From Paenibacillus tyrphae (GTDB lineage Bacteria; Bacillota; Bacilli; Paenibacillales; NBRC-103111): a stretch of DNA of 50,211 nucleotides. Below, piece by piece: positions 42,270 through 50,211 of this stretch. A model generated the notes under the pieces. That model saw only the letters and a program-made list of their open reading frames with translations, did not search any database and had not been told where the DNA came from. The position numbers and the translations under genes were made by a program. The DNA is taken from positions 1 through 50,211 of the forward strand of contig NZ_BSDJ01000045.1 in assembly GCF_027925525.1 (NCBI RefSeq), in the 5' to 3' direction. The number at the start of each line of letters is the position of its first letter. Position 1 is the stretch's first letter.

Positions 42270-43205
42270 ATGTCTGTCGTCGTGCTTGGCGAATTGAACG
42301 TAGATATCATTATTTCCGGGAACGATCTGATGCCCGAATGGAACCGGGAGAAACTGGTCGACTCGTTCGACGTCGTGCTCGGCTCCTCCTCGGCCATTAC
42401 GGCGTGCGCGCTGGCCGGACTCGGGCAGGACGTCCGGTTCGTCAGCGTCGTGGGCGATGACGATTTCGGCCGTTTCTGCATCCGCGAGCTGGAGCGAATG
42501 GGCGTCGATACGGCGCATGTGAAGCGCGATCCCGCGCTGAAAACCGGCGTGACCCTATCCTTCTCGACACCGAGCGACCGGGGGCTGATGACGTATCCGG
42601 GCAGCATTCCGATGCTGCAGCCGCGGGACGTGCCGGATACATTGCTGAAGCAGGCGGCTCACGTGCATTTCGGCTCGTACTTCCTGCAGGACGGCATGCG
42701 CGATCATTGGAAGCCGCTGTTCGAAACCGCGCGCACGCAGGGAAGCAGCACGTCGTTCGATACGGGATGGGATGTGCACCAGCTGTGGCACCGGGCTTCG
42801 ATTCACGCGCTGCTCGGCGCTACGGATCTGTTTATCCCGAGCGAAGAGGAGCTGCTGCACATTTACGGTGCTGCGACGCTCGAAGCGGTGTGGGAGCTGC
42901 TGCCGCCGGACGCGCGGCTAGTGGCGGTCAAACGCGGCGCTGCCGGCGCTGCGCTGTTTCAGACGGGCACGACGCCACTGTCCGTAAAAGCCTACGATAT
43001 CGTCCCGGTCGATACGACGGGGGCGGGGGACGCCTTTAACGCCGGGCTGATCCATGCCTATCTGGGCGGCCAGCGCGGCGAAGCGCTTCTCCGCTACGCC
43101 TGCGCCTGCGGAGCGATCGCCACGCAGGGCGTCGGCGGAACGGGACGGCTGCCAACCGTGGAAGCGGTGGAACGGCTGCAGGCTTCCGTGGCAATCCGAA
43201 GCTGA
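42270..43205 (+). CDS. PfkB-family carbohydrate kinase
   Basis: This 311-residue ribokinase-like enzyme has the N-terminal GELNVDI, a central sugar region and the C-terminal DTTGAGDAFNAG motif with catalytic Asp. It phosphorylates a sugar or nucleoside; here the context suggests a product of the GH4 reaction, possibly a galactose- or tagatose-type sugar, but the precise substrate is not determined. It is the last gene of the operon. Confidence 0.87.
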   Translation: MSVVVLGELNVDIIISGNDLMPEWNREKLVDSFDVVLGSSSAITACALAGLGQDVRFVSVVGDDDFGRFCIRELERMGVDTAHVKRDPALKTGVTLSFSTPSDRGLMTYPGSIPMLQPRDVPDTLLKQAAHVHFGSYFLQDGMRDHWKPLFETARTQGSSTSFDTGWDVHQLWHRASIHALLGATDLFIPSEEELLHIYGAATLEAVWELLPPDARLVAVKRGAAGAALFQTGTTPLSVKAYDIVPVDTTGAGDAFNAGLIHAYLGGQRGEALLRYACACGAIATQGVGGTGRLPTVEAVERLQASVAIRS

Positions 43206-43285
43206 GGCGCAGTGCATGAGACGCGGCCTGCCTGCGGGGCATTTTTGCAAGGGGGGCCGCCCGACGTTCAGCTAAAGGAGGTGGT

Positions 43286-43381
43286 GTGCACCGGGCGACA
43301 GAAGTGGTTTTAGGGGAAGTCTGCATGCAGCAGGTAGTAACTATGCCGATACCAAGCGTTAAAGGAGATGAACGTTCGTGA
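43286..43381 (+). CDS. Possible 31-residue leader reading frame overlapping the beta-helix gene
   Basis: A GTG-started frame (MHRATEVVLGE then VCMQQVV) follows AAAGGAGG (43274-43281) and ends in a TGA that overlaps the GTG start of the next gene. Spacing from the site is only four bases. It may be a translated leader that couples to the downstream gene, or chance. No homology recognised. Confidence 0.3.
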   Translation: MHRATEVVLGEVCMQQVVTMPIPSVKGDERS

Positions 43382-44937
43382 TCCGAATTCGAAACCAGGC
43401 GCCCCGCATCATCGCAGCCGCCGCCATCCTTTTCGGCATGCTGGCAGCAAGTGTGGGAACGTCTCAAGCGCAAGCTAATCCCGTAACGTACTACGTGTCA
43501 ACGTCAGGCAGCGACAGCAATCTCGGCACGAGCAGCAGCGCCGCGTGGAAAACGCTCCAATATGCCGCCGATCATGCCGCCCCGGGGAGCACCGTCTATG
43601 TATTGGGCGGCGTGTATAATCAGAAGCTGAAGATTACAAAATCCGGATCGGCAGCCGCAGGCCCGATCACCTTCGAGAGCTCGCCGGCTCAAGCGGCGAT
43701 AATCGACGGAACCGGCTTGACCGTGTCCGGCGGCGAGGGTCTCGTGGACATCGCCGATGCCAGCTACGTCACGCTCAAAGGCTTCGAAATCCGCAACTAT
43801 GCAACATCGGCCAAGGGCAAAGTGCCGATCGGCATTTTCGTCCACGGAGCGGGCAGCCATATCGAGCTTCGCAACAACAACGTCCACCACATTAAGAACA
43901 CCGCGACGCTCGGCTCGGATTTGGCCGGTCGGGATGCGCACGGCATCGCCGTGTACGGCACTAAAGCACCGGTAGCGCTGGAGCGTGTCATCATCGACGG
44001 CAACACGCTGAGCGATCTGGTGCTCGGTTCCAGCGAATCGTTGGTGGTGAACGGGAATGTCGATTCATTCGAAATTACGAATAATCTCATTCACGACAAC
44101 GACAATATCGGGATCGACGTCATCGGCTTCGAGGGAAAAGCGCCGAATCCGGCGTACGACCAAGCCCGGAATGGCCTGATTCGCGGCAATACCGTCTACA
44201 ACATTACGTCCAACAACAACCCTTCCTATGGCAAAACGCTTCCGAACGATTCGAACGCGGCGGGCGGTATTTATGTGGACGGCGGAAAAGACACCGTGAT
44301 CGAGCAAAACTACAGCTACAACAACGACATCGGCATTGAGATCGCCAGCGAGCATCAAGGAAAATCGACAAGCGGCGTTACGATCCGCAACAACTTGGTG
44401 TACGGCAACCGATATACGGGCATTGCCATGGGCGGATACGATACGAAGCGGGGATCGACGGTCAATTGTATCGTCGTCAACAATACGCTGTATAAGAACG
44501 ATACGAAAAATCTAGGCGGCGGCCAACTGCTGCTTCAATACGACACACAGAACAACATCGTCAAAAACAATATTATGGTGGCCAGCGCATCGAACATTTT
44601 GATTTATAACGAATATACGAAAAACAGCGGCAATGTTGTCGATTATAACTTGTACTTTGCGCCGGGAGGCAATTCGAATGCGACGTGGACCTGGAAAAAC
44701 AAGGAATACACCGGCTTTGCCGCCTATAAGTCGGGGACGGGGAACGACGCGCACTCGAAGTTTGCCGATCCCGGGTTCGTGAACGCATCGGCAAACAATT
44801 TTCATTTGAAAGTGACCTCTCCTGCGATTAACGCCGGGTCGACGGAGCCGGCCATCATCGGCGCCGCGGATCTCGACGGGCAGCCGAGAGTGCAGGGAAG
44901 CGGCGTCGATATCGGCGCGTACGAAGCTACGCCTTGA
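43378..44937 (+). CDS. Secreted right-handed beta-helix protein, pectate-lyase-like
   Basis: This 519-residue protein has a signal peptide (about 1-32) and a long right-handed parallel beta-helix with asparagine-rich turns (LRNNNVHHI, ISNN-like, VIEQNYSYNND). It ends with the SPAINAG...VDIGAYE choice-of-anchor-like motif found in PL9/DUF1565-type proteins. It probably cleaves or binds an extracellular polysaccharide; lyase activity is inferred from fold only. GTG 43378 follows AAAGGAGATGAAC. Confidence 0.8.
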   Translation: MIRIRNQAPRIIAAAAILFGMLAASVGTSQAQANPVTYYVSTSGSDSNLGTSSSAAWKTLQYAADHAAPGSTVYVLGGVYNQKLKITKSGSAAAGPITFESSPAQAAIIDGTGLTVSGGEGLVDIADASYVTLKGFEIRNYATSAKGKVPIGIFVHGAGSHIELRNNNVHHIKNTATLGSDLAGRDAHGIAVYGTKAPVALERVIIDGNTLSDLVLGSSESLVVNGNVDSFEITNNLIHDNDNIGIDVIGFEGKAPNPAYDQARNGLIRGNTVYNITSNNNPSYGKTLPNDSNAAGGIYVDGGKDTVIEQNYSYNNDIGIEIASEHQGKSTSGVTIRNNLVYGNRYTGIAMGGYDTKRGSTVNCIVVNNTLYKNDTKNLGGGQLLLQYDTQNNIVKNNIMVASASNILIYNEYTKNSGNVVDYNLYFAPGGNSNATWTWKNKEYTGFAAYKSGTGNDAHSKFADPGFVNASANNFHLKVTSPAINAGSTEPAIIGAADLDGQPRVQGSGVDIGAYEATP

Positions 44938-45054
44938 CATGGAAAGCGTTCGAACGATTGGTTTAAAGAATTGAGCAGGTGGAAGGAAAAGGAAGACGGA
45001 TTTGATCCGAAGTGAGGATAAAGGTTCAACCGTTATGATAACCAATTAATTCGG

Positions 45055-45100
45055 GGAGAGCACCGTATGCCGTATGGATGCGGAAGCTCTCCTGTTTTTT
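45055..45100 (+). terminator. Terminator after the beta-helix gene
   Basis: GGAGAGC (45055-45061) and GCTCTCC (45086-45092) pair, with inner CCGTAT/ATGCGG pairing. A T-rich tract follows. Confidence 0.8.
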
Positions 45101-45114
45101 ATTTTATCAGATTG

Positions 45115-46878
45115 TTATGGCTCGATGCCGTATTGTTCGATCTTCCGGTACAGCGTCGTCCGGCCAATGTCGAGGAGGGTGGCGGATTTGCTCAGGTTCC
45201 AGCCGGTCGACTGCAGTGCCCGCTGGATCGCTCCAATCTCCGCATCCCTTAACGTCGGCACGGACGGGCCGTCACTCCGGCATTCAAAGGTGTCCGTTTG
45301 GTCGAGCTCGTCAAAATGTAGATGCTCGGGACGGATCGGCCCTTCTCCCGCGAGGAACGAAGCTTGCATCAGCACGCCGTGCAGCTCGCGGATATTGCCG
45401 GGCCAGCCATAGCGCAGCAGCTTGCGCTTCGTTTCTTCCGGCAGCTGGCGGTAGGGGCAGCCGTTCTTGTGCAGCCAATGCTCCACCAGCGTCAGCAGAT
45501 CGGAGCGTTCCCGTAAGGAAGGCAGCGTGATCTGGATGCCCTTCAGCCGGTAGTATAAGTCCGCGCGGAAGCGCCCTTCCTTGATCTCCAGCGGCAAATG
45601 CTTGTGCGTGGCCGCGACGATCCGCACATCGATGCGTCTTGACTTGGTGCTGCCGACGGGCGTGACGGTTCGCTCCTGCAGCACGCGCAGCAGCGCCGCC
45701 TGTGCGCGCAGCGACATATCCCCGATTTCGTCCAAAAAAATCGTCCCCGTATGCGCCGCCTCGAATTTACCTGTGCTTCCCTCTCTGTTTGCTCCCGTGA
45801 ACGCTCCTCGCTCGTAGCCGAACCATTCGCTTTCCACCAGACTATCCGGAATCGCACCGCAGTTGACGGCGATGAAAGGGCGGTCCGCCCGCAGACTTGC
45901 CGAGTGGATCGATTGGGCGAACAGCTCTTTGCCCGTACCGCTTTCACCGAGCAGAAGGACGGGGATTTCGGTGAGTGCCGCTTTGGAGGCCAATTCCTTC
46001 TTTTCCACAAAATTGGGGCATGTCCCGGCGATGTCGGAGAAGCTGTAGAGGCCGTGCCTGCCTTCTTGCGGCTTGCGGACAGCTACGGAGCGCCAGACGG
46101 TGCGGCTGCTGTCTTGAATGGTTTTGACGGAGAAGCCTTCGATGCCGTTGAACGGCTTGCCGATCGCATCTTTGCCTACGGCCCGCAGCGCCGCCTGATT
46201 CGCCCGAATGATCCGGTTGTCTCTGTCGAGCGACAGCAGCGGGAGCGGGTTATGGTTTGCGGTGAATTCAAGCTCTTGAAGCGTAACGAGCTGATCCTGC
46301 TTCGCTTCCTCCAGCAGCAGCCGGTTTTGCAGCGATTCCGCGACCATGACGGCAAGAGTCAGACTGTAGTGGTGGTAGGTCTCCCGTTTGCCGCTGAAAT
46401 TGATGACGCCGATCAGCTCGCCTGTCGGACTGAAAATCGGGGAAGAAGCGCAGGTAAGAAAAGCATTGGCCTGGCAAAAATGCTCCGCCGCATGGACGCG
46501 GACGGGAATTTTTTCGGTGATCGCGACGCCGATCGCATTGGTGCCTTTGCGTTTCTCGTCCCATACGGCCCCGACCTGAAGCTGAACGGCTTCCGCCCGC
46601 TTCGAAAAGCCCGGATCCCCGGCAGCATACAGAATGCAGCCTTGGGCATCGATGAGCAGGGCCGTTTGACCGGACTGCTGAATAAAAGGTTTGATGGTGT
46701 CGAAAATTTTCGAGGCGTGACGAACAAGTGTTTCGTTTTCCTTTAATCGCTCCTGAAAGAGCTTTCCGGTCAGCAGACGGTTATCAAACGGGTCGGTCGG
46801 TTTCAATCCGTACCGCTGGCAGCGCTTCCATGAGCTTGCTACAACCTCCGTATAAGTCTGAATGTCCAAGGATGACAA
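45115..46878 (-). CDS. Sigma-54-dependent activator (AcoR-like)
   Basis: This 587-residue enhancer-binding protein activates RNA polymerase with sigma-54 (RpoN/SigL). Domains in order: a GAF-like sensor (about 60-190), a PAS-like segment (about 205-270), an AAA+ domain with Walker A (LLGESGTGKE, about 311-318), the sigma-54-contact motif GAFTGA (about 358-363) and Walker B (TIFLDEIGD), and a C-terminal Fis-type helix-turn-helix (about 545-585). TTG 46878 follows GGAGGTG at six bases and is preferred over the in-frame ATG at 46899, which has no site. It is divergent from the alcohol dehydrogenase operon, whose promoter is sigma-54 type, so that operon is the evident target. Confidence 0.88.
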   Translation of the reverse strand: MSSLDIQTYTEVVASSWKRCQRYGLKPTDPFDNRLLTGKLFQERLKENETLVRHASKIFDTIKPFIQQSGQTALLIDAQGCILYAAGDPGFSKRAEAVQLQVGAVWDEKRKGTNAIGVAITEKIPVRVHAAEHFCQANAFLTCASSPIFSPTGELIGVINFSGKRETYHHYSLTLAVMVAESLQNRLLLEEAKQDQLVTLQELEFTANHNPLPLLSLDRDNRIIRANQAALRAVGKDAIGKPFNGIEGFSVKTIQDSSRTVWRSVAVRKPQEGRHGLYSFSDIAGTCPNFVEKKELASKAALTEIPVLLLGESGTGKELFAQSIHSASLRADRPFIAVNCGAIPDSLVESEWFGYERGAFTGANREGSTGKFEAAHTGTIFLDEIGDMSLRAQAALLRVLQERTVTPVGSTKSRRIDVRIVAATHKHLPLEIKEGRFRADLYYRLKGIQITLPSLRERSDLLTLVEHWLHKNGCPYRQLPEETKRKLLRYGWPGNIRELHGVLMQASFLAGEGPIRPEHLHFDELDQTDTFECRSDGPSVPTLRDAEIGAIQRALQSTGWNLSKSATLLDIGRTTLYRKIEQYGIEP

Positions 46879-46942
46879 GAAAGACACCTCCGGAAACATC
46901 AATATAAGTATAGAATATCACAACCCGTGAAGGTTCACCATT

Positions 46943-46994
46943 TGTTCACAGCAATTGTTCCATTTTGAACCGGAAAGAACGGAGGGAGTGTTCC
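46943..46994. promoter_or_regulatory. Candidate upstream activator sites
   Basis: TGTTC occurs at 46943, 46956 and 46989, and GAAC at 46967 and 46977, in a 52-base block about 65-115 bp upstream of the -24 element. Mixed direct and inverted half-sites at this distance fit an enhancer-binding protein, but the pattern is not decisive. Confidence 0.4.
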
Positions 46995-47012
46995 GGAATG
47001 AAACAACTTTTA

Positions 47013-47026
47013 ATAAAACGCTTACA
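47013..47026 (+). promoter_or_regulatory. cre-like CcpA site
   Basis: ATAAAACGCTTACA matches 9 of 11 fixed positions of the catabolite-response consensus, with the best agreement in its right half. It lies 32 bp upstream of the -24 element, between the activator sites and the promoter. Confidence 0.5.
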
Positions 47027-47036
47027 AAAGTCCCTT

Positions 47037-47054
47037 GTGTGACGCGGCTCACAC
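47037..47054. promoter_or_regulatory. Inverted repeat next to the sigma-54 promoter
   Basis: GTGTGA (47037-47042), six bases, TCACAC (47049-47054): perfect 6-bp arms ending three bases before the -24 element. It could bind an additional regulator. Confidence 0.45.
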
Positions 47055-47057
47055 GTA

Positions 47058-47074
47058 TTGGCACGCTTTTTGCT
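47058..47074 (+). promoter_or_regulatory. Sigma-54 (-24/-12) promoter
   Basis: TTGGCACG (47058-47065), CTTT, TTGCT (47070-47074) matches the full consensus, with GG (47060-47061) and GC (47072-47073) ten bases apart. It lies directly before the alcohol dehydrogenase gene, downstream of the divergent activator. Confidence 0.9.
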
Positions 47075-47125
47075 TTGTATATAGCGAAGTCAAAAAACAT
47101 ATCTCAAGGGGAGGAATTCATCAAG

Positions 47126-48139
47126 ATGAAAGCGGCCGTTGTAAATGAGTTTCACCAGCAATTGGAGATTAAAGACGTACCCGTGCCGGAGATCGGCCAC
47201 GGCGAAGTGCTCGTCAAGATTAAAGCGTGCGGGGTTTGCCATACCGATCTGCATGCCGCTCACGGAGATTGGCCGGTCAAACCGAAGCTGCCGCTTATTC
47301 CCGGGCATGAAGGCGTTGGTGAAATCGTGGCGTTGGGCGAAGGCGTGACTTCGCTTAAGGTCGGGGACCGCGTCGGGATTCCTTGGCTCTATTCCGCGTG
47401 CGGCGAATGCGATTATTGCCTGACGGGATGGGAGACGCTCTGCAAAAACCAGCTCAATGCTGGCTATTCGGTGGACGGCGGGTATGCCGAGTACTGCAAA
47501 GCGCCGGCCGCCTATGTGGCGAAAATTCCGGATAGCTTAAGCTATGTGGATGCGGCTCCGATCTTCTGCGCAGGCGTGACGACGTATAAGGCGCTTAAGG
47601 TGACGGGAGCGAAGCCCGGCGAGTGGGTTGCCATTTACGGCATCGGCGGACTCGGCCATGTTGCGCTCCAGTATGCCAAAGCGATGGGCTACCATGTCGT
47701 CGCCGTGGACATTCATGACGATAAGCTGGAGCTGGCTATGGCTTTGGGAGCCGATTTGACCGTCAACGGGATGAAGGAAGACCCTGCCGAAGCGATCGAG
47801 CGGGAGATTGGGGGAGCGCACGCCGCCATCAGCGTCGCCGTGACGCCGAAAGCGTTCGAGCAGGCGTACCGTTCGGTTCGTCGCGGCGGCACGCTGGTCG
47901 TCGTCGGACTGCCGAATGCGGATTTACCGATCCCGATTTTCGATACCGTGTTGAACGGCGTAACGGTCAAGGGCTCGATTGTCGGGTCGCGGAAAGATTT
48001 GCAGGAGGCGCTGGATTTTGCCGCCCGGGGCAAGGTGAAGACGAATATCGAGACGCAGTCGCTGGATCAGATTAATGAAGTGTTCGACCGGCTGCAAAAA
48101 GGTCAGGTCAACGGACGTGTCGTTCTGACGCTCGATTAA
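47126..48139 (+). CDS. adhP: Zinc-dependent alcohol dehydrogenase
   Basis: This 337-residue medium-chain dehydrogenase oxidises a primary alcohol (or reduces an aldehyde) with NAD. The catalytic zinc ligands (GVCHTDLHAA, GHEGVG), structural zinc Cys cluster (CGECDYCLTGWETLC) and NAD motif (YGIGGLGHVALQYAKAMG) are intact. It is close in length to the thermophilic Bacillus ADH-HT type. ATG 47126 follows AAGGGGAGG. It is the first gene of the sigma-54 operon with the aldehyde dehydrogenase. Confidence 0.9.
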   Translation: MKAAVVNEFHQQLEIKDVPVPEIGHGEVLVKIKACGVCHTDLHAAHGDWPVKPKLPLIPGHEGVGEIVALGEGVTSLKVGDRVGIPWLYSACGECDYCLTGWETLCKNQLNAGYSVDGGYAEYCKAPAAYVAKIPDSLSYVDAAPIFCAGVTTYKALKVTGAKPGEWVAIYGIGGLGHVALQYAKAMGYHVVAVDIHDDKLELAMALGADLTVNGMKEDPAEAIEREIGGAHAAISVAVTPKAFEQAYRSVRRGGTLVVVGLPNADLPIPIFDTVLNGVTVKGSIVGSRKDLQEALDFAARGKVKTNIETQSLDQINEVFDRLQKGQVNGRVVLTLD

Positions 48140-48234
48140 CGGTACAAGGCATACATTCGAATCCGTTGCATACATCTGTATCAACACATACCAATTACCT
48201 ACTCTATCCAATTCAACCGTGGGAGGACGAAACG

Positions 48235-49755
48235 ATGATCTATGCACAACCAGGACAAACCGGAGCCAAGGTAACGTTCAAGAAGCGCTACGAAAACTTT
48301 ATTGGCGGTCAATGGGTCGCGCCGGTGAAAGGGCAGTATTTTGACAACATTACGCCTGTGACGGGTCAAGCCTTCTGCGAGGTTCCCCGCTCTACAGCGG
48401 AAGACATCGAGCTGGCCCTGGATGCAGCCCATGCCGCCAAAGACGCTTGGGGCCGAACGTCGGCAGCCGCCCGTGCGCAAATTTTGAACAAAATCGCGGA
48501 CCGTATGGAAGCGAATTTAGAGCTGCTCGCCGTCGCGGAGACGTGGGACAACGGCAAGCCGATCCGGGAAACGCTCGCGGCCGACCTGCCGCTGGCCATC
48601 GACCATTTTCGCTATTTCGCCGGTTGCATCCGTACAGAGGAGGGCACGCTCGGGGAAGTGGACAACGATACGGTTGCCTATCATTTCCATGAGCCTCTAG
48701 GCGTCGTCGGGCAGATCATTCCGTGGAACTTCCCGCTGCTTATGGCAACGTGGAAAATCGCGCCTGCGCTGGCGGCCGGCAACTGCGTCGTGCTCAAGCC
48801 TGCGGAGCAGACGCCGGCGTCGATTCTCGTACTCGCGGAGCTGATTGCCGACCTGCTGCCGCCAGGCGTGCTGAACATCGTGAACGGCTTCGGTCTGGAA
48901 GCCGGCAAGCCGCTCGCTTCGAGCAGCCGCATCGCCAAGATCGCATTCACCGGCGAAACGACGACGGGACGCCTGATCATGCAGTACGCTTCGCAGAACA
49001 TCATCCCCGTCACGCTGGAGCTCGGCGGGAAGTCGCCCAATCTGTTCTTCGAGGACGTGTACGCCAAGGATGACGCCTTCCTGAACAAGGCGATCGAAGG
49101 CTTCGTGCTGTTCGCGCTGAACCAGGGAGAAGTTTGCACCTGCCCGTCCCGCGCGCTCATTCAGGAGTCGATCTACGACCAGTTCATGGAGCGGGCCCTG
49201 CAGCGGGTAGCGGCGATCAAGCAGGGCAACCCGCTCGACACGGAAACGATGATCGGCGCGCAGGCGTCCTCCGAGCAGGTCGAGAAAATCATGTCGTACC
49301 TGAGCATCGGGAAGCAGGAAGGAGCCGAATGTCTGATCGGCGGAGACCGTGCGGCGCTCGGAGGAGACCTGAGCGGCGGTTATTACGTTCAGCCGACGGT
49401 ATTCAAAGGCCACAACAAAATGCGCATTTTCCAAGAGGAAATTTTCGGGCCGGTCGTTTCCGTCACGACCTTCAAGGATCAGGAGGAAGCGTTGGCCATC
49501 GCCAACGATACGCTGTACGGACTGGGTGCCGGACTGTGGACGAGGGATATCAACACGGCATACCGGTTCGGAAGAAACATCCAGGCGGGGCGCGTCTGGA
49601 CCAATTGCTATCATGCCTATCCGGCGCATGCGGCGTTCGGCGGGTACAAGGGCTCCGGGATTGGCCGCGAGACGCACAAGATGATGCTGTCGCATTACCA
49701 GCAAACGAAAAACCTGCTGGTCAGCTACAGCACGGACGCCTTGGGCTTCTTCTGA
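48235..49755 (+). CDS. Aldehyde dehydrogenase, acetaldehyde-type
   Basis: This 506-residue NAD-dependent enzyme oxidises an aldehyde to the acid. Conserved IPWNFPLLMATWK, LELGGKSPN (catalytic Glu) and GEVCTCPSR (catalytic Cys) motifs are present. The sequence is of the AcoD/ExaC acetaldehyde type. ATG 48235 has GGGAGG at eight bases. It follows adhP by 95 bases with no terminator, so ethanol could be converted to acetate by this pair. Confidence 0.9.
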   Translation: MIYAQPGQTGAKVTFKKRYENFIGGQWVAPVKGQYFDNITPVTGQAFCEVPRSTAEDIELALDAAHAAKDAWGRTSAAARAQILNKIADRMEANLELLAVAETWDNGKPIRETLAADLPLAIDHFRYFAGCIRTEEGTLGEVDNDTVAYHFHEPLGVVGQIIPWNFPLLMATWKIAPALAAGNCVVLKPAEQTPASILVLAELIADLLPPGVLNIVNGFGLEAGKPLASSSRIAKIAFTGETTTGRLIMQYASQNIIPVTLELGGKSPNLFFEDVYAKDDAFLNKAIEGFVLFALNQGEVCTCPSRALIQESIYDQFMERALQRVAAIKQGNPLDTETMIGAQASSEQVEKIMSYLSIGKQEGAECLIGGDRAALGGDLSGGYYVQPTVFKGHNKMRIFQEEIFGPVVSVTTFKDQEEALAIANDTLYGLGAGLWTRDINTAYRFGRNIQAGRVWTNCYHAYPAHAAFGGYKGSGIGRETHKMMLSHYQQTKNLLVSYSTDALGFF

Positions 49756-49768
49756 TCCGGGGGGCGCG

Positions 49769-50134
49769 ATGGATACGGTCCCGAAGGTGCTTGCAACGGA
49801 CGAAGCGCTGGCCTTGATCCGGCTGCTCCAGGACAAACACGGCCCCGTCATGTTCCATCAATCGGGAGGCTGCTGCGACGGCAGCTCTCCCATGTGTTAT
49901 CCGGAGGGGGAATTCCTGCTCGGGGAACAGGATGTCCGGCTCGGCGAGATCGGCGGGGCTCTGTTCTATATGAGTCAAGCGCAGTATGACTATTGGAAAT
50001 ATACACAGCTGATCATCGACGTAGTGCCCGGAAGAGGCGGCATGTTTTCGCTCGAAGGCCCGGAGGGAGTGCGATTTTTGACTCGGTCGCGCGTGTTTAC
50101 CGACGAGGAACGGAAAGTGCTCGGACTGCCGTAA
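49769..50134 (+). CDS. DUF779-family protein
   Basis: This 121-residue protein contains the family's SGGCCDGSSPMC cluster, a cysteine-rich motif that could bind a metal. DUF779 genes are recurrently found beside acetaldehyde dehydrogenase genes, and here the gene starts 13 bases after the stop. Function is unknown; a role in maturation or redox support of the dehydrogenase is inference. GGGGGGCG precedes the ATG. Confidence 0.85.
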   Translation: MDTVPKVLATDEALALIRLLQDKHGPVMFHQSGGCCDGSSPMCYPEGEFLLGEQDVRLGEIGGALFYMSQAQYDYWKYTQLIIDVVPGRGGMFSLEGPEGVRFLTRSRVFTDEERKVLGLP

Positions 50135-50211
50135 TCGGCCGGCAGGTTGTTGCGGAGAACGCATTTGAATATGCTAGGGCTGTAATCCGATGCCCCTTCG
50201 AGTACAGGGGG

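Noticed and set aside
43284..43313. Ten-codon frame beginning GTG TGC ACC
   Set aside because: The start lies two bases after the ribosome binding site, too close for translation; the 31-codon frame is slightly better placed.

Overview
The window looks like chromosome from a fairly GC-rich Gram-positive spore-former of the Paenibacillaceae (Paenibacillus/Cohnella type). The reasons are strong AAGGAGG-type ribosome binding sites, frequent GTG and TTG starts, a B. subtilis-like parE-parC pair, a glgBCDA operon with a separate glgD, and several secreted proteins carrying the copper-amine-oxidase-N 'stalk' domain common in these bacteria. I see no rRNA, tRNA, CRISPR array, insertion sequence or prophage. 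Assignments rest on reading motifs, not on database searches.

Left third (1-16216). The window opens inside a dynamin-like GTPase. A two-gene heterodimeric ABC exporter follows, then a sugar-phosphate isomerase/epimerase with a promoter and perfect palindromic operator, a LysM-G5-M23 cell-wall endopeptidase, and a membrane-anchored SGNH hydrolase next to an ABC-2 exporter pair. Topoisomerase IV (parE-parC) follows, its stop codon overlapping that of a 55-residue minus-strand gene.

Middle (16217-34459). A MarR regulator has two matching inverted operator-like arms. Beside it lies the most interesting locus: a 27-residue holin-like toxin with a convergent antisense RNA, a probable type I toxin-antitoxin module. 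Then come a VOC protein, a secreted protein with six 16-residue repeats and a stalk domain, two RNA-modification-type enzymes, a stalk-domain parvulin foldase, the glycogen operon glgBCDA, an Nramp metal transporter, a MOSC protein, a nitroreductase, a cardiolipin synthase and an NlpC/P60 lipoprotein.

Right third (34460-50211). A methyltransferase and nagA precede a carbohydrate locus: a minus-strand LacI regulator and a divergent operon of binding protein, two permeases, GH4 glycosidase and PfkB kinase. Repeated TTGCCGCAA sites lie between regulator and operon. A secreted right-handed beta-helix protein follows. The last module is a sigma-54 activator divergent from alcohol dehydrogenase, aldehyde dehydrogenase and a DUF779 protein. 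The structural genes sit behind a textbook -24/-12 promoter with a cre-like site, which suggests catabolite-repressed oxidation of an alcohol to its acid.
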